This document shows positions 6,612-15,303 of a DNA stretch of 64,000 bases, piece after piece (position 1 is the stretch's first letter; every line of letters starts with the position of its first letter). The notes under the pieces are model-generated. The model was not told where the DNA came from. It worked only from the letters and a program-made list of their open reading frames with translations, and ran no database searches. The position numbers were made by a program, and so were the translations under genes. Source of the DNA: Anaerolineae bacterium (GTDB lineage Bacteria > Chloroflexota > Anaerolineae > Aggregatilineales > Phototrophicaceae); NCBI GenBank assembly GCA_022820125.1, contig JAJEGA010000057.1, positions 1 through 64,000 on the forward strand, given 5' to 3'.

Positions 6612-9179
6612 GTGGTGCAACCAGTCGCTCGCGTCAATGTAGCGCCAAAGCTGCCGCCTCAGCTGGGGCGCTTGCACGAACTCACTTACAATCTCCGCTG
6701 GACTTGGGATCACGAATCGATCGCCTTGTTTCGCCGGTTGGATCCAGACCTTTGGGAGGAGACCGGGCACAACCCGGAATGGATGCTGGGGCGGATGAGC
6801 CAGGAGCGGCTTAACGCCCTGGTTCATGATACCTCCTTCATGGCGCATTACGCCCGCGTCTGCCGTTCCTTCGATGAGTATATGAGCGCCGAGCACTCTT
6901 GGTTCACGGACAAATTTGGTTCCGACGCGAGGCAGCCGATCATCGCTTACTTCTCGATGGAATTCGGCTTGACCGAGTGCCTGCAAAATTACTCCGGCGG
7001 CTTGGGCGTGCTCAGCGGCGACCATCTCAAGAGCGCCAGCGATTTGGGCGTCCCGCTGGTCGGCGTGGGCATCCTTTACCAAGAAGGTTATTTTCAGCAG
7101 TATCTCAACGCTGATGGCTTTCAGTTAGAATCGTATCCGCTAAACGACTATGTCAACCAGCCGGTGCAGCTGCAAACGGACAGCGCCGGTCGTCCAATCA
7201 AAATATCGACGCCCTTGCCCGGGCGCGAGCTCTACGCCCAGATCTGGAAGGTGCAAGTGGGGCGCGCCTCGATTTATCTTCTTGACGCCAATATCGACGA
7301 CAATCTGCTGGAAGAAGATCGCAATCTGACCGACCGGCTCTACGGCGGCGACCGGCGCACCCGCATCCGGCAAGAAATGCTGCTGGGCATAGGCGGCGTT
7401 CGGGCGCTGCGCGCGCTGGGGATAGAGGCGGATGTCTTCCACATGAACGAAGGGCATTCGGCATTCCTGCTGTTGGAACGCATCCGCAACTATATGCGCG
7501 ATTGCCAGCTGTCTTATGACGAAGCCAAAGCGTTGACCGCGGCGAGCAGCGTCTTCACGGTGCACACGCCGGTGCCAGCGGGCTTGGAGCGCTTCGAATT
7601 TGACCTGATTGACGAGCATTTCACCGACCTGATGACGGAGTTGGAATTATCGCGCGAGCGGTTTTTCGATCTGGGGCGCGAGGACATGGGGTATTACCAG
7701 CTTTTTTCAATGTCCGTTATGGCTTTGAATCTGTCGTCGGGCACCAATGGCGTCGCGCGGCTGCACGGCGACGTCTCGCGGCGGATGTGGCAGTGGGTCT
7801 ACCCCAATGTGCCAGTGCATGAGGTGCCGATCCGCGCCATCACCAATGGCGTGCATGTGCAGACCTGGGTCAGCCAAGAAATGGCGCAGCTTTTTGACCG
7901 TTACTTGGACCCGGGCTGGCGCTCGGAAGAATCGCGGCCCGCAGTGTGGCATGGCGTGGCGAGCATCCCCGATGCCGAGCTTTGGCGCACGCACGTCCGG
8001 CGGCGCGAGCGTTTGGTCGCCTTTGCGCGCGACCGCCTGCGCGAGCAATTAAAGCGCCGGGGCCTCTCGCAGACGGAGATTGAAGAAGCGGACGAGGTCC
8101 TAAACCCCGATGCGCTAACGATTGGTTTCGCCCGCCGCTTTGCGACCTATAAACGCGCCACGCTGATCTTCCGCGATCTGGGCCGCCTGCGCCGGCTTGT
8201 GACCGCTGTCGACCGCCCGGTGCAGTTCATCTTCGCCGGCAAGGCGCACCCGCACGACAACGAAGGCAAGGAATTGATCCGCACAATCGTCAATGTGGCG
8301 CGGGATCCAGATTTCCGCAATTCCATTGTGTTTCTGGAAAACTACGACATGAATGTCGCCCGCTATATGGTGCAAGGCGTCGATGTCTGGCTGAATAATC
8401 CGCGCCGGCCCAAAGAAGCGAGCGGGACCAGCGGCATGAAGGTCATCTACAACGGCGGGCTGAATTGCAGCATCCCCGACGGCTGGTGGGCGGAGGCTTA
8501 TCGCGGCGATATTGGCTGGTCGATCGGGCACGGCGAAGAATACCGCGAGGACGAATGGGCGCATCAGGATTATGTCGAAAGCCAGGCGCTTTATAACGTG
8601 CTCGAGCAAGATATTGTGCCGCTCTTTTATCGCCAAGCGCGCGACGGATTGCCGCGTGAATGGATCCGCCGGGTCAAGCGCAGCATGAAAGAACTCGCGC
8701 CCCGCTTCAATACGCACCGCATGGTGCAGCAGTACACGGAAGAATTCTATATGCCGCGCTTTGACGTAAGCCTGGCGATGAGATCTTCAAATTTCGCGGG
8801 CACAGCCGCATTTGTCGAATGGCGGCGCCAGCTCGATCAAGTCTGGCGCGAGGTGGCGGTTCTCGATGTGGATATCCGCGATGGCGATGTCGAGATTGGC
8901 AGCTCGACAACCATCCACGCGCGCGTCGCGCTCGGGCGGCTGCGCGCTTGCGATGTGCGGGTTCAACTCTATTTCGGCATGCTGGATTCGGGCGGCAACA
9001 TTCGCGAAGGCGAAGCCATAGACATGCGGCTGGAGCGCGAAAACGGCGGCGGCGATTACACTTATGCTGCCGATCACGTCTATCTGAAAACGGGTCACGT
9101 CGGCTTTTCAGTGCGCGTGCTGCCCTATCACGAGTATCTGCATAGCTCCATCGTGCCGCAAAAGATCGTATGGGCTTGA
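6612..9179 (+). CDS. glgP: Alpha-glucan (glycogen/maltodextrin) phosphorylase
   Basis: An 855-residue GT35 enzyme that releases glucose-1-phosphate from alpha-1,4-glucan using phosphate and PLP. It is of the TIGR02094 type, with an N-terminal DUF3417 segment (about residues 12-110: LTYNLRWTWDHE). Further motifs are YFSMEFGL and YSGGLGVLSGDH near 125-145, and VFTVHTPVPAG and FHMNEGHSAF. The PLP site reads EASGTSGMKVIYNGG with Lys at about 610. The start is GTG 6612, with a second in-frame GTG at 6615 and GGGAGCAGGA upstream. It is the degradative partner of the glgA-glgC pair. Confidence 0.95.
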   Translation: MVQPVARVNVAPKLPPQLGRLHELTYNLRWTWDHESIALFRRLDPDLWEETGHNPEWMLGRMSQERLNALVHDTSFMAHYARVCRSFDEYMSAEHSWFTDKFGSDARQPIIAYFSMEFGLTECLQNYSGGLGVLSGDHLKSASDLGVPLVGVGILYQEGYFQQYLNADGFQLESYPLNDYVNQPVQLQTDSAGRPIKISTPLPGRELYAQIWKVQVGRASIYLLDANIDDNLLEEDRNLTDRLYGGDRRTRIRQEMLLGIGGVRALRALGIEADVFHMNEGHSAFLLLERIRNYMRDCQLSYDEAKALTAASSVFTVHTPVPAGLERFEFDLIDEHFTDLMTELELSRERFFDLGREDMGYYQLFSMSVMALNLSSGTNGVARLHGDVSRRMWQWVYPNVPVHEVPIRAITNGVHVQTWVSQEMAQLFDRYLDPGWRSEESRPAVWHGVASIPDAELWRTHVRRRERLVAFARDRLREQLKRRGLSQTEIEEADEVLNPDALTIGFARRFATYKRATLIFRDLGRLRRLVTAVDRPVQFIFAGKAHPHDNEGKELIRTIVNVARDPDFRNSIVFLENYDMNVARYMVQGVDVWLNNPRRPKEASGTSGMKVIYNGGLNCSIPDGWWAEAYRGDIGWSIGHGEEYREDEWAHQDYVESQALYNVLEQDIVPLFYRQARDGLPREWIRRVKRSMKELAPRFNTHRMVQQYTEEFYMPRFDVSLAMRSSNFAGTAAFVEWRRQLDQVWREVAVLDVDIRDGDVEIGSSTTIHARVALGRLRACDVRVQLYFGMLDSGGNIREGEAIDMRLERENGGGDYTYAADHVYLKTGHVGFSVRVLPYHEYLHSSIVPQKIVWA

Positions 9180-9259
9180 GACGCCGGATTGTTTCAATGT
9201 CGCTCATCGTTGATCGTGAAGCAAGCATCACAGATTCCCCACTCGCCTCTTGCCGTGAA

Positions 9260-9288
9260 TTGACCGCGTGGGCGGCATCGACTAGAAT
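9260..9288 (+). promoter_or_regulatory. Sigma-70-type promoter for miaB
   Basis: TTGACC (9260-9265) and TAGAAT (9283-9288) are separated by exactly 17 bases and lie 36 bases before the miaB ATG. Confidence 0.6.
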
Positions 9289-9324
9289 ACGCACGAGCGC
9301 AAGAGACGATTGAAGGTCTAAGCC

Positions 9325-10704
9325 ATGCGGTATCATATCTGGACGCTGGGCTGTCAGATGAACGTTGCGGATTCGCAGTTGCTGGCCTCCGAGCTGGAGA
9401 AAATGGGGCATAACGCCGCCCCGGGCGACGGCGGCGACGCTGACATCATGGTGGTCAATACTTGCGTTGTGCGTCAGAGCGCCGAGGACAAAGGCTTGGG
9501 GCGGCTGCAACTCTTGAGCAAAATCAAAGAGACGCAGCCGCAAAAGGTCATCGGCGTCATGGGCTGCATGGTTGGCGTTCGCGATCCGCTATGGATGCGC
9601 CAGCGCCTGCCTTATGTCGATGTCTTCATGCCGCCATCGGATCCGGCGCCGATGGTGAGTTTTCTCAAGGAGCGGCAGAACGAGACGCGCGCCCTGGCGC
9701 TGGAGGCTGAAGCGCGGACGCGGCGAGACGCTTTGCAAGACGGCGAACTCATATTGCCGCTGCACGAGCGCGGTCAGCTGGTGAGCGCGCAGGTGCCGAT
9801 TGTCTACGGCTGTTCGCATGCCTGTACATTTTGCATCATCCCCTTCCGCCGCGGCGTCGAGCGCAGCCGGCGCGTCGGCGAGATTGTCGCGCATATCCGC
9901 AGCCTGGCGCTGCAAGGCGTGAAGGAAGTGACGCTGCTGGGTCAAATTGTCGACCGTTATGGCAAAGACATTCCGGACGGTCCTGACTTGGCTGATTTGC
10001 TGCGCGTCGTTCACAGGGTGGCGGAAGATGTCGGCATTGAGCGCATCCGCTTTCTCACGAGCCATCCCAACTGGATGACGGACAAGCTGCTGAAGACTGT
10101 AGCCGACCTGCCGCGCGTTATGCCCCATATCGAAGTGCCGATTCAAGCCGGCGACGACAGCGTCCTGGCGCGGATGCGGCGCGGCTATACCGCCGATCAA
10201 TACCGCAAACTGGTGGCAAGAATCCGCAAGATTATCCCGCAGGTCGCCATTCACACCGATATCATCGTTGGCTTCCCGGGCGAGACGCGCGCGCAGTTCA
10301 TGGAGACTTACCGAATACTGGAAGAGCTGAAGCTCGACAAGGCGCATCTGGCGCGTTACAGTCCGCGTCCGCAGACGGTTAGCGATCGGCGCATGGATGA
10401 CGATGTGCCGGATGGGGAAAAGCGCGAGCGCCACCGAATGCTGGAGGACTTGCAAGCGCGGGTCGTCGCGCGGATCAACGCGCAATATCTGGGGCAGCGG
10501 GTGGAGGTCCTGGTCGAAGATAAACACAAGAACAGGTGGCGCGCGCGCAATCCGCAGAACAAGCTGGTCTTCTTTGAAGCGGAGGGCGATTGGAAGGGCA
10601 GGCTGGCGACGGTCGAAATCACATGGACTGGTCCCTGGAGCATGCAAGCGCGTCTGCCGCAGGAGCAGCCCGTGGCTGAGCCTCCGCTCGTCCTCGCCGG
10701 TTGA
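9325..10704 (+). CDS. miaB: tRNA-2-methylthio-N6-dimethylallyladenosine synthase
   Basis: A 459-residue radical-SAM methylthiotransferase that modifies i6A37 in tRNAs. The N-terminal MTTase domain has TLGCQMN with Cys10, VNTCVVR with Cys47, and GCM with Cys81, the ligands of the auxiliary 4Fe-4S cluster. The radical-SAM cysteines are C163, C167 and C170 in CSHACTFC. A C-terminal TRAM domain starts at about 385. The motif after strand beta-3 reads LLGQIVDRYG rather than the more usual GQNVNSY; the rest of the protein is clearly MiaB-like. ATG 9325 follows a good promoter. Its stop overlaps the next gene. Confidence 0.92.
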   Translation: MRYHIWTLGCQMNVADSQLLASELEKMGHNAAPGDGGDADIMVVNTCVVRQSAEDKGLGRLQLLSKIKETQPQKVIGVMGCMVGVRDPLWMRQRLPYVDVFMPPSDPAPMVSFLKERQNETRALALEAEARTRRDALQDGELILPLHERGQLVSAQVPIVYGCSHACTFCIIPFRRGVERSRRVGEIVAHIRSLALQGVKEVTLLGQIVDRYGKDIPDGPDLADLLRVVHRVAEDVGIERIRFLTSHPNWMTDKLLKTVADLPRVMPHIEVPIQAGDDSVLARMRRGYTADQYRKLVARIRKIIPQVAIHTDIIVGFPGETRAQFMETYRILEELKLDKAHLARYSPRPQTVSDRRMDDDVPDGEKRERHRMLEDLQARVVARINAQYLGQRVEVLVEDKHKNRWRARNPQNKLVFFEAEGDWKGRLATVEITWTGPWSMQARLPQEQPVAEPPLVLAG

Positions 10705-11435
10705 TGTCGCAGCTCTTTCGTCGAAGGCACTGCCCATTTTTCAAACGCCTGCTGCTGGGCGTCATTTGCCTTGCTTTGGCGGCATGCAACCTTCAAGAAT
10801 CGCAGAGCGAGGCAAGCCGAGGCGAGCCAACCGCGTCTCCCGCCGGTCCGCCGACGATTGAGATCGCATCGCCTAATGAAGGCGCCGAGTATGTCCTAGG
10901 GGATGAGATTCTGGTGTCGGTGCATGCCGCCGACAGCATTGGTGTCAATCGCGTGCAGCTCTTCGTTGGCAACCAGATCGTCCGCACCGTTTCATCGGAG
11001 TCGCTGCAAGGCGACCGGGCGATGCAAGCCATCCTCAATTATGTGCCGCGGCGCGCCGACCTCGGCTCGGTTCAACTGCGGGCGGTGGCTTACCGCGGGC
11101 GCGTCGTTAGCGAAGCGGACGAGATCACCGTTGTCGTGCGCGAATCACCATCTCAGGTCATCGCGACGCCAGTGCGGCAGTCCAATGTCCCCTTCATACC
11201 AAATGACGGCGTCTGTCGCGCGCTGGTCAATGTCGGCTTAAACTTCCGCACCGGTCCCAGCACTGGCTTCGAGATCATTACGGTGCTCAGCAGCGGCGCA
11301 TTGGCGCCGGTCACCGGTCGCAACAGCGCGCATAGCTGGTGGCGTCTCAATGTTGACGGTCGGGTCGGTTGGGTCAGCGGTGATTTCACGACTGAATACG
11401 GTGATTGCAGCCGTGTGCCGGTGGTCGCTGGTTGA
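10704..11435 (+). CDS. Lipoprotein with Ig-like and SH3 domains
   Basis: A 243-residue predicted lipoprotein. The signal peptide ends in the lipobox LALAAC, with the lipidated Cys near residue 28. A bacterial Ig-like domain follows at about 50-145 (IEIASPNEGAEYVLGDEI, ending in EITVVV). A C-terminal SH3b domain at about 168-235 shows LNFRTGPSTGFEIITVLSSG and WWRLNVDGRVGWVSGDF. SH3b domains usually bind peptidoglycan peptides, so a wall-associated role is likely. The ATG overlaps the miaB stop as TGATG, so the two are translationally coupled; any functional link is unknown. Confidence 0.8.
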   Translation: MSQLFRRRHCPFFKRLLLGVICLALAACNLQESQSEASRGEPTASPAGPPTIEIASPNEGAEYVLGDEILVSVHAADSIGVNRVQLFVGNQIVRTVSSESLQGDRAMQAILNYVPRRADLGSVQLRAVAYRGRVVSEADEITVVVRESPSQVIATPVRQSNVPFIPNDGVCRALVNVGLNFRTGPSTGFEIITVLSSGALAPVTGRNSAHSWWRLNVDGRVGWVSGDFTTEYGDCSRVPVVAG

Positions 11436-11934
11436 GAGGCGCGCGACCGCGATTCAATTGACGCCTCCTTGCGCGAATCGAATTTGGGGTGATGAATTTC
11501 CGCGTTAACGCTCTTTTACGAGAACCGCAGTGAATCCCTTCACCACAGCACCGCGTCATTCACAGCCTGTGGACTTGCGATTATCGTGGATATAATTCTC
11601 TTTGCGAATACGACACAGGTTTTTTCACCACAGTCCCTCGCAAATCACGACTTGGCTCACACAAAATAACAAGCCCGCGAAAATAAGAAGCTGTAGGGGC
11701 GTTTCGCCGAAACGCCCGAAGCGCATGTGGTCGGTACAGCGGGCGGCTCAGCGAGCCGCCCCTACAGACTTCTAATTTTTTGCATGACTTACTTGGAATT
11801 ACTGAGATTTTTTCTATGCTTGGCGGAGTTTTCACGTCCACAGAATTAGCCACTCCCCAGCAGCGGACAAGCCTTTCAGGCGCCTTCTGGTTTGTTATAT
11901 GTTGCTTGCGCCGCCGCGCTACGGGAGCGATAAG
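11436..11934. other. Intergenic stretch with MITE-like repeat copy A
   Basis: No gene is supported in these 499 bases. From about 11618 to 11815 lies a composite repeat: a TTTTTTCACCACAG-like left part, the twin palindrome at 11691-11767, and the right flank GCATGACTTACTTGGAAT followed by TACTGAGATTTTTT. The right flank recurs at about 35078-35112, 36578-36604 and, degraded, 39437-39460. Confidence 0.6.
11691..11767. repeat. REPIN-like twin palindrome
   Basis: CTGTAGGGGCG and its inverted end CGCCCCTACAG bound two palindromes, GGGCGTTTCG/CGAAACGCCC and GGGCGGCTC/GAGCCGCCC. Same family as 49-116, with different palindrome cores. Confidence 0.75.
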
Positions 11935-12846
11935 CTAGATGCGGCTGAGCTCTAGCGCGATCTGTCCAGCGATGCGAGCGTTGTTGATGAGCAGGGCGAT
12001 ATTGGCAGCCATGGAGGCGCCCTTCGTCAGTTCGCTGACGCGGCTCAGGACAAAGGGCGTGATGTCTTTGCCAGCGATGCCGGCGGCTTGCGCTTCGCCC
12101 GTGGCTTTGGCGATGGCGGTTTCGGCTGTTTCTCGATCGAGCGCTTTGTCCGCCGGGACCGGCGCCGCTACCAGGATGCCGTTTTGCGCGCCGAGCGCCT
12201 CGGATGCGCGTATGATGCTGGCGGCTTCGGTGGCGGAGTCGATCCGCTGGTCTATCGGCAGGTCTGTCTGCGCCGAATAGAAGGCTGGCAATACGTCGGT
12301 TTGATAACCGAGTATGGGTACGCCGTTTGTTTCCAGCACCTCGAGCGTCAGCGGCAGATCCAGAATCGACTTCGCCCCCGATGAGACGACGGTCACGGGC
12401 GTGCGTCCGAATTCGGTAAGATCGGCGGAGACGTCATGCGGCTGGCCCCGATGCACGCCACCGATTCCGCCGGTGGCGAATACTTTGATGCGGGCCATGT
12501 TGGCGACGACCATCGTGCCGGCGACGGTAGTGGCGCCGTACTGCCCCATCGCAATCGCAATCGCCAGGTCTCGCCGGCTGCATTTTCGTACGCTATCGGC
12601 GGGCATCCGCGCCAGCGCTTCAATGTCTTCAGCGGTGATGCCGATGGTGATCGCGCCTTTGAGAATGGCGATGGTCGCCGGGGCGGCTGCCGATTCGCGG
12701 ACGGCGGCTTCCATGGCGAGCGCGGTCTCGACATTGGTTGGGTAGGGCAAGCCATGCGTGATGAGGGTTGACTCGAGGGCAACGATGGGCTTCCCGCAGT
12801 TTAGGGCGGCCTTCACGTCTTCATTGATGGTCAGGGGCAAAGTCAT
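11935..12846 (-). CDS. psuG: Pseudouridine-5'-phosphate glycosidase
   Basis: A 303-residue enzyme that reversibly cleaves pseudouridine 5'-phosphate to uracil and ribose 5-phosphate. The family opening ESTLITHGLPYP is present at about residues 25-36, followed by the LKGAITIG segment, then the ATGGIGGVHRG loop at about 124-134, DVSADL, and a Ser-Ser-Gly-Ala-Lys segment (VVSSGAKSILD). Length fits the family. The ATG has AAGGAC six bases upstream. The partner kinase PsuK is not adjacent; a PfkB-type kinase at 61233 is too distant to assign. It probably acts in nucleoside salvage or RNA turnover. Confidence 0.93.
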   Translation of the reverse strand: MTLPLTINEDVKAALNCGKPIVALESTLITHGLPYPTNVETALAMEAAVRESAAAPATIAILKGAITIGITAEDIEALARMPADSVRKCSRRDLAIAIAMGQYGATTVAGTMVVANMARIKVFATGGIGGVHRGQPHDVSADLTEFGRTPVTVVSSGAKSILDLPLTLEVLETNGVPILGYQTDVLPAFYSAQTDLPIDQRIDSATEAASIIRASEALGAQNGILVAAPVPADKALDRETAETAIAKATGEAQAAGIAGKDITPFVLSRVSELTKGASMAANIALLINNARIAGQIALELSRI

Positions 12847-12873
12847 GGCGCTGTCCTTCGTGTGTGTTCATTT

Positions 12874-12941
12874 GGGTGGCTCACAGAGTCGCCCCTACGA
12901 TTTGTGTTTGGCGGGCGACTTAGGCAAGTCGTCCCTACGGA
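12874..12941. repeat. Two tandem REP-like palindromes
   Basis: Two units in the same orientation, each ending in TCGCCCCTACG or TCGTCCCTACG, between psuG and the DUF2344 gene. The tandem arrangement differs from the head-to-head form elsewhere. Confidence 0.6.
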
Positions 12942-12969
12942 TTGGGGCCTGTGGCGGGCGGGCGAGCAA

Positions 12970-13632
12970 TTATTCATCCAGCATGTGCAGCTTGTAGCGA
13001 TGGACCTTGTAATGGAAATCGGATAAGCCGAGGTGCTCGAGTAGTTGATCGGGACGCAGATTGCCGCGCTCGCCGACGGAAAGGTGGGCGATCAGATTGT
13101 CGCAGCCGTCGAGTTTTAGCGCCAGGATCAAGGGGCGGATGTCCATGACGCTGCGTTTGCGCCGGCGCACGCGGTCTACAATGATTGACTTGTGGCTGAG
13201 CAACTCGTCGATTTTCCGCCGCAATTCACCGCTGTTGACAGCATCCAGAAACTGAATGCGGTATTCGGCGCTATTGACCAGTGAATGCAGGGTGGGCGCG
13301 CGCGTATCAACTTCGACAATGGCGCTGATCGTCAGACCATGCGGCGACACGGACAACAACCGTTCCCGCAAATCATCTTGGCGCAATGCGATTCGCTCGC
13401 GCAGTGAAATCTCGAGTATCTCGCATTCGCTTGAAATGCCGAGCGGCAGCGGCATCGCCAGCGAAATGCGCGGACGGGTGTTGAAGCCCTTGGTGTAAAG
13501 AATAGGCAAGTTGGCGCGCCTCAGAACGCGCTCCCATAACTTGGCTGTGTCGAGATTGCTCGTGTATATCAAGGGGCCCGACTTGCCAAATGTGAGGCGA
13601 AGACGCTGGGCGACCGGCGAAATGTGACTCAT
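12970..13632 (-). CDS. DUF2344 / TIGR03936 protein
   Basis: A 220-residue protein of the family usually found fused to or next to a TIGR03960 radical-SAM protein. The N-terminus QRLRLTFGKSGPLIYTSNLD, then the RANLPILYTKGFNTRPRIS segment and AMPLPLGISSECEILEI are characteristic. The C-terminal part (VDRVRRRKRSVMDIRPLI) also fits. Function is not established; family members are linked to RNA or ribosome-related processes by context only. Here it stands alone, with no radical-SAM partner in the window. The start is ATG. Confidence 0.85.
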   Translation of the reverse strand: MSHISPVAQRLRLTFGKSGPLIYTSNLDTAKLWERVLRRANLPILYTKGFNTRPRISLAMPLPLGISSECEILEISLRERIALRQDDLRERLLSVSPHGLTISAIVEVDTRAPTLHSLVNSAEYRIQFLDAVNSGELRRKIDELLSHKSIIVDRVRRRKRSVMDIRPLILALKLDGCDNLIAHLSVGERGNLRPDQLLEHLGLSDFHYKVHRYKLHMLDE

Positions 13633-13794
13633 ATCTTTGAGCGCTCACCTGGCATGGCGGCTGCCGCGGGTAATCTTTTTTGACGCGGGATGTGACAGGT
13701 TTCTTCTCCAAAGAGGACGCAGCGAGTATACTGACACTCAGTTCTTGACTGCTCGGAGATAACCTGTTTTTGCAATTTAGCGTTCCCGCCCGTC

Positions 13795-13823
13795 TGGAAA
13801 CTCGCTGAGCGTTACGGTACACT
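13795..13823 (+). promoter_or_regulatory. Candidate promoter for the 13876-15299 genes
   Basis: TACACT (13818-13823) has a weak -35 (TGGAAA, 13795-13800) 17 bases upstream, about 50 bases before the next start. Confidence 0.3.
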
Positions 13824-13875
13824 ATTTTATGCGGGGGATTCAAGTGATGGAAGGTGGACGATAGAGCAAAGCGAA

Positions 13876-14334
13876 ATGCGGGACGAATCGCCGGCTCAAC
13901 GACATCTTGAGCCGGGGCGCGCGGAACGGCGCGGCTTAAGGGTCAACGTCTTGCTGCCTTTCACCTTGGTGTTGGCAGCGGTGATCGCCATTATCGGGGC
14001 GATATTGTCTTTGCGGTCGCCGGCGCAAGTTGCGCTGCTTTCCGACTCGATGCTGACCGTGCTTGTGCTGTGTCCGCTGGCGCTTTGCATGTTTCCCCTG
14101 GTGATTCTGAGCTTGGTTTTGTTGTCTCTGATGAGCCGGTGGCATCCGAGGTCGCGCTCGCCTTTGCGGCGCTTGGAGGCCTGGACGGCGTCAATGGAGC
14201 AAAACGTTGAAGGATGGCTGGCCAATGTGGACGAGCGCGTTTTGGATTGGGCAGTGCGCCTGGCGCCGTTTCGAGAGCTGCTGACGACCTTTGACGCGCC
14301 CGCAGCCGAGCCAAAAGATGAGGAAATCGAATGA
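13876..14334 (+). CDS. Small membrane protein, unknown
   Basis: I do not recognise this 152-residue protein. The first 22 residues are Arg/Glu-rich. Two hydrophobic segments follow at about residues 24-46 and 57-85, the second long enough for one or two helices. A basic stretch (RWHPRSRSPLRR) comes after, and then a soluble tail of about 50 residues containing MEQNVEGWLANVDERV and an acidic end. The ribosome site is weak. The stop overlaps the next ATG as ATGA, indicating translational coupling. Confidence 0.65.
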   Translation: MRDESPAQRHLEPGRAERRGLRVNVLLPFTLVLAAVIAIIGAILSLRSPAQVALLSDSMLTVLVLCPLALCMFPLVILSLVLLSLMSRWHPRSRSPLRRLEAWTASMEQNVEGWLANVDERVLDWAVRLAPFRELLTTFDAPAAEPKDEEIE

Positions 14335-14603
14335 GCGGACCAGATGGCGTTCAGTCACAAGACAGCTTGCAGGCGCGTAAGAGTCGAATTATCGTCTCGG
14401 GGGCGATCATAGGCGCGGCGCTGGGCGCGTTATCGAGCTACCTTTACGCGCGCTCGGCGGAAGAGAACGGGAATGCGGAGGCTGGCGCGCCGGGCTCCGT
14501 ATCGACCGGGCAGGCGCTGGCTTTGCTATTGGCGATCCTGGGCCTCGTGCGCCAGATTGCGGAATTGGGCAAAGCGAAAAAAGATGATAAGCCGGGGAAA
14601 TGA
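14331..14603 (+). CDS. Small two-helix membrane protein, unknown
   Basis: A 90-residue protein with two likely membrane segments: IIVSGAIIGAALGALSSYLY at about 20-39, with small-residue GxxxG-like spacing, and GQALALLLAILGLVRQIAEL at about 60-79. It ends in a Lys-rich tail (GKAKKDDKPGK). It overlaps the previous membrane gene by four bases, so the two are probably made together and may form a complex. Function unknown. Confidence 0.7.
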   Translation: MSGPDGVQSQDSLQARKSRIIVSGAIIGAALGALSSYLYARSAEENGNAEAGAPGSVSTGQALALLLAILGLVRQIAELGKAKKDDKPGK

Positions 14604-14609
14604 CGGGCT

Positions 14610-15299
14610 GTGTGCGGACGATACACCCTGACGGCAGACGCCGAATCGATTCAGCAGGCTTTTCATCTGGACGAAGTCGATGGCTGGGGCATGCCGCGCT
14701 TCAACATTGCGCCGACGCAGCTCGTGCCGGTCATCACTGACCGCGAGCCTAAACGCCTTTCTTTCATGAAGTGGGGGCTGGTCCCGTCTTGGGCGAAGGA
14801 TCCCAAGATCGGCAGCCGCATGATCAACGCGCGTTCGGAGACGGCGGCGGAGAAGCCGTCGTTTCGCAGGGCCTTTAAGCGGCGGCGCTGCTTGATCCCG
14901 GCGGACGGCTATTACGAGTGGACGAAGCGGGGCAAGCAGAAGATTCCGATGTATATCCAGCATGCCGAGCGCGAGCTTTTTGCGCTAGCTGGTCTGTGGG
15001 AGAGTTGGAAGGGCGCGGACGAAACCCGGCTGCAGACATGCGCGATATTGACCACCGAGGCGAACGAAAAAGTTCGACCGATTCATCATCGGATGGCGGT
15101 GATTATCGAGCCGGAAGACTATGGCGCCTGGCTGGCGCCGCGCGAATTGGCGCCGCCGGAGTGGCAGCCTCTGATGATAGGACCGCGACCAGAGCAACTG
15201 ACTTTCCGCGAGGTATCGACGGCGGTCAACAGTCCGGCGAATGACAACCCCAGGTTGGTGGAGCGAGTTGGCGCGCCGGCGCAGGGTTCGTTGTTTTGA
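14610..15299 (+). CDS. yedK: SOS response-associated (SRAP/YedK/HMCES) protein
   Basis: A 229-residue protein that would protect abasic sites in single-stranded DNA by forming a thiazolidine DNA-protein crosslink through Cys2. The start is GTG 14610, giving the required M-C-G-R opening. Other active-site residues are visible: Asn73 in MINARSE, Glu103 in GYYEW, and the H-H-R-M motif at 159-162. MKWGLVPSWAKDPK is also typical. It lies seven bases after the small membrane gene, so it is probably in the same transcript. Confidence 0.95.
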   Translation: MCGRYTLTADAESIQQAFHLDEVDGWGMPRFNIAPTQLVPVITDREPKRLSFMKWGLVPSWAKDPKIGSRMINARSETAAEKPSFRRAFKRRRCLIPADGYYEWTKRGKQKIPMYIQHAERELFALAGLWESWKGADETRLQTCAILTTEANEKVRPIHHRMAVIIEPEDYGAWLAPRELAPPEWQPLMIGPRPEQLTFREVSTAVNSPANDNPRLVERVGAPAQGSLF

Positions 15300-15303
15300 C
15301 CGG

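Noticed and set aside
11581..11853. 90-residue minus-strand ORF
   Set aside because: It is built from the repeat copy A palindromes and has no ribosome site or domain.
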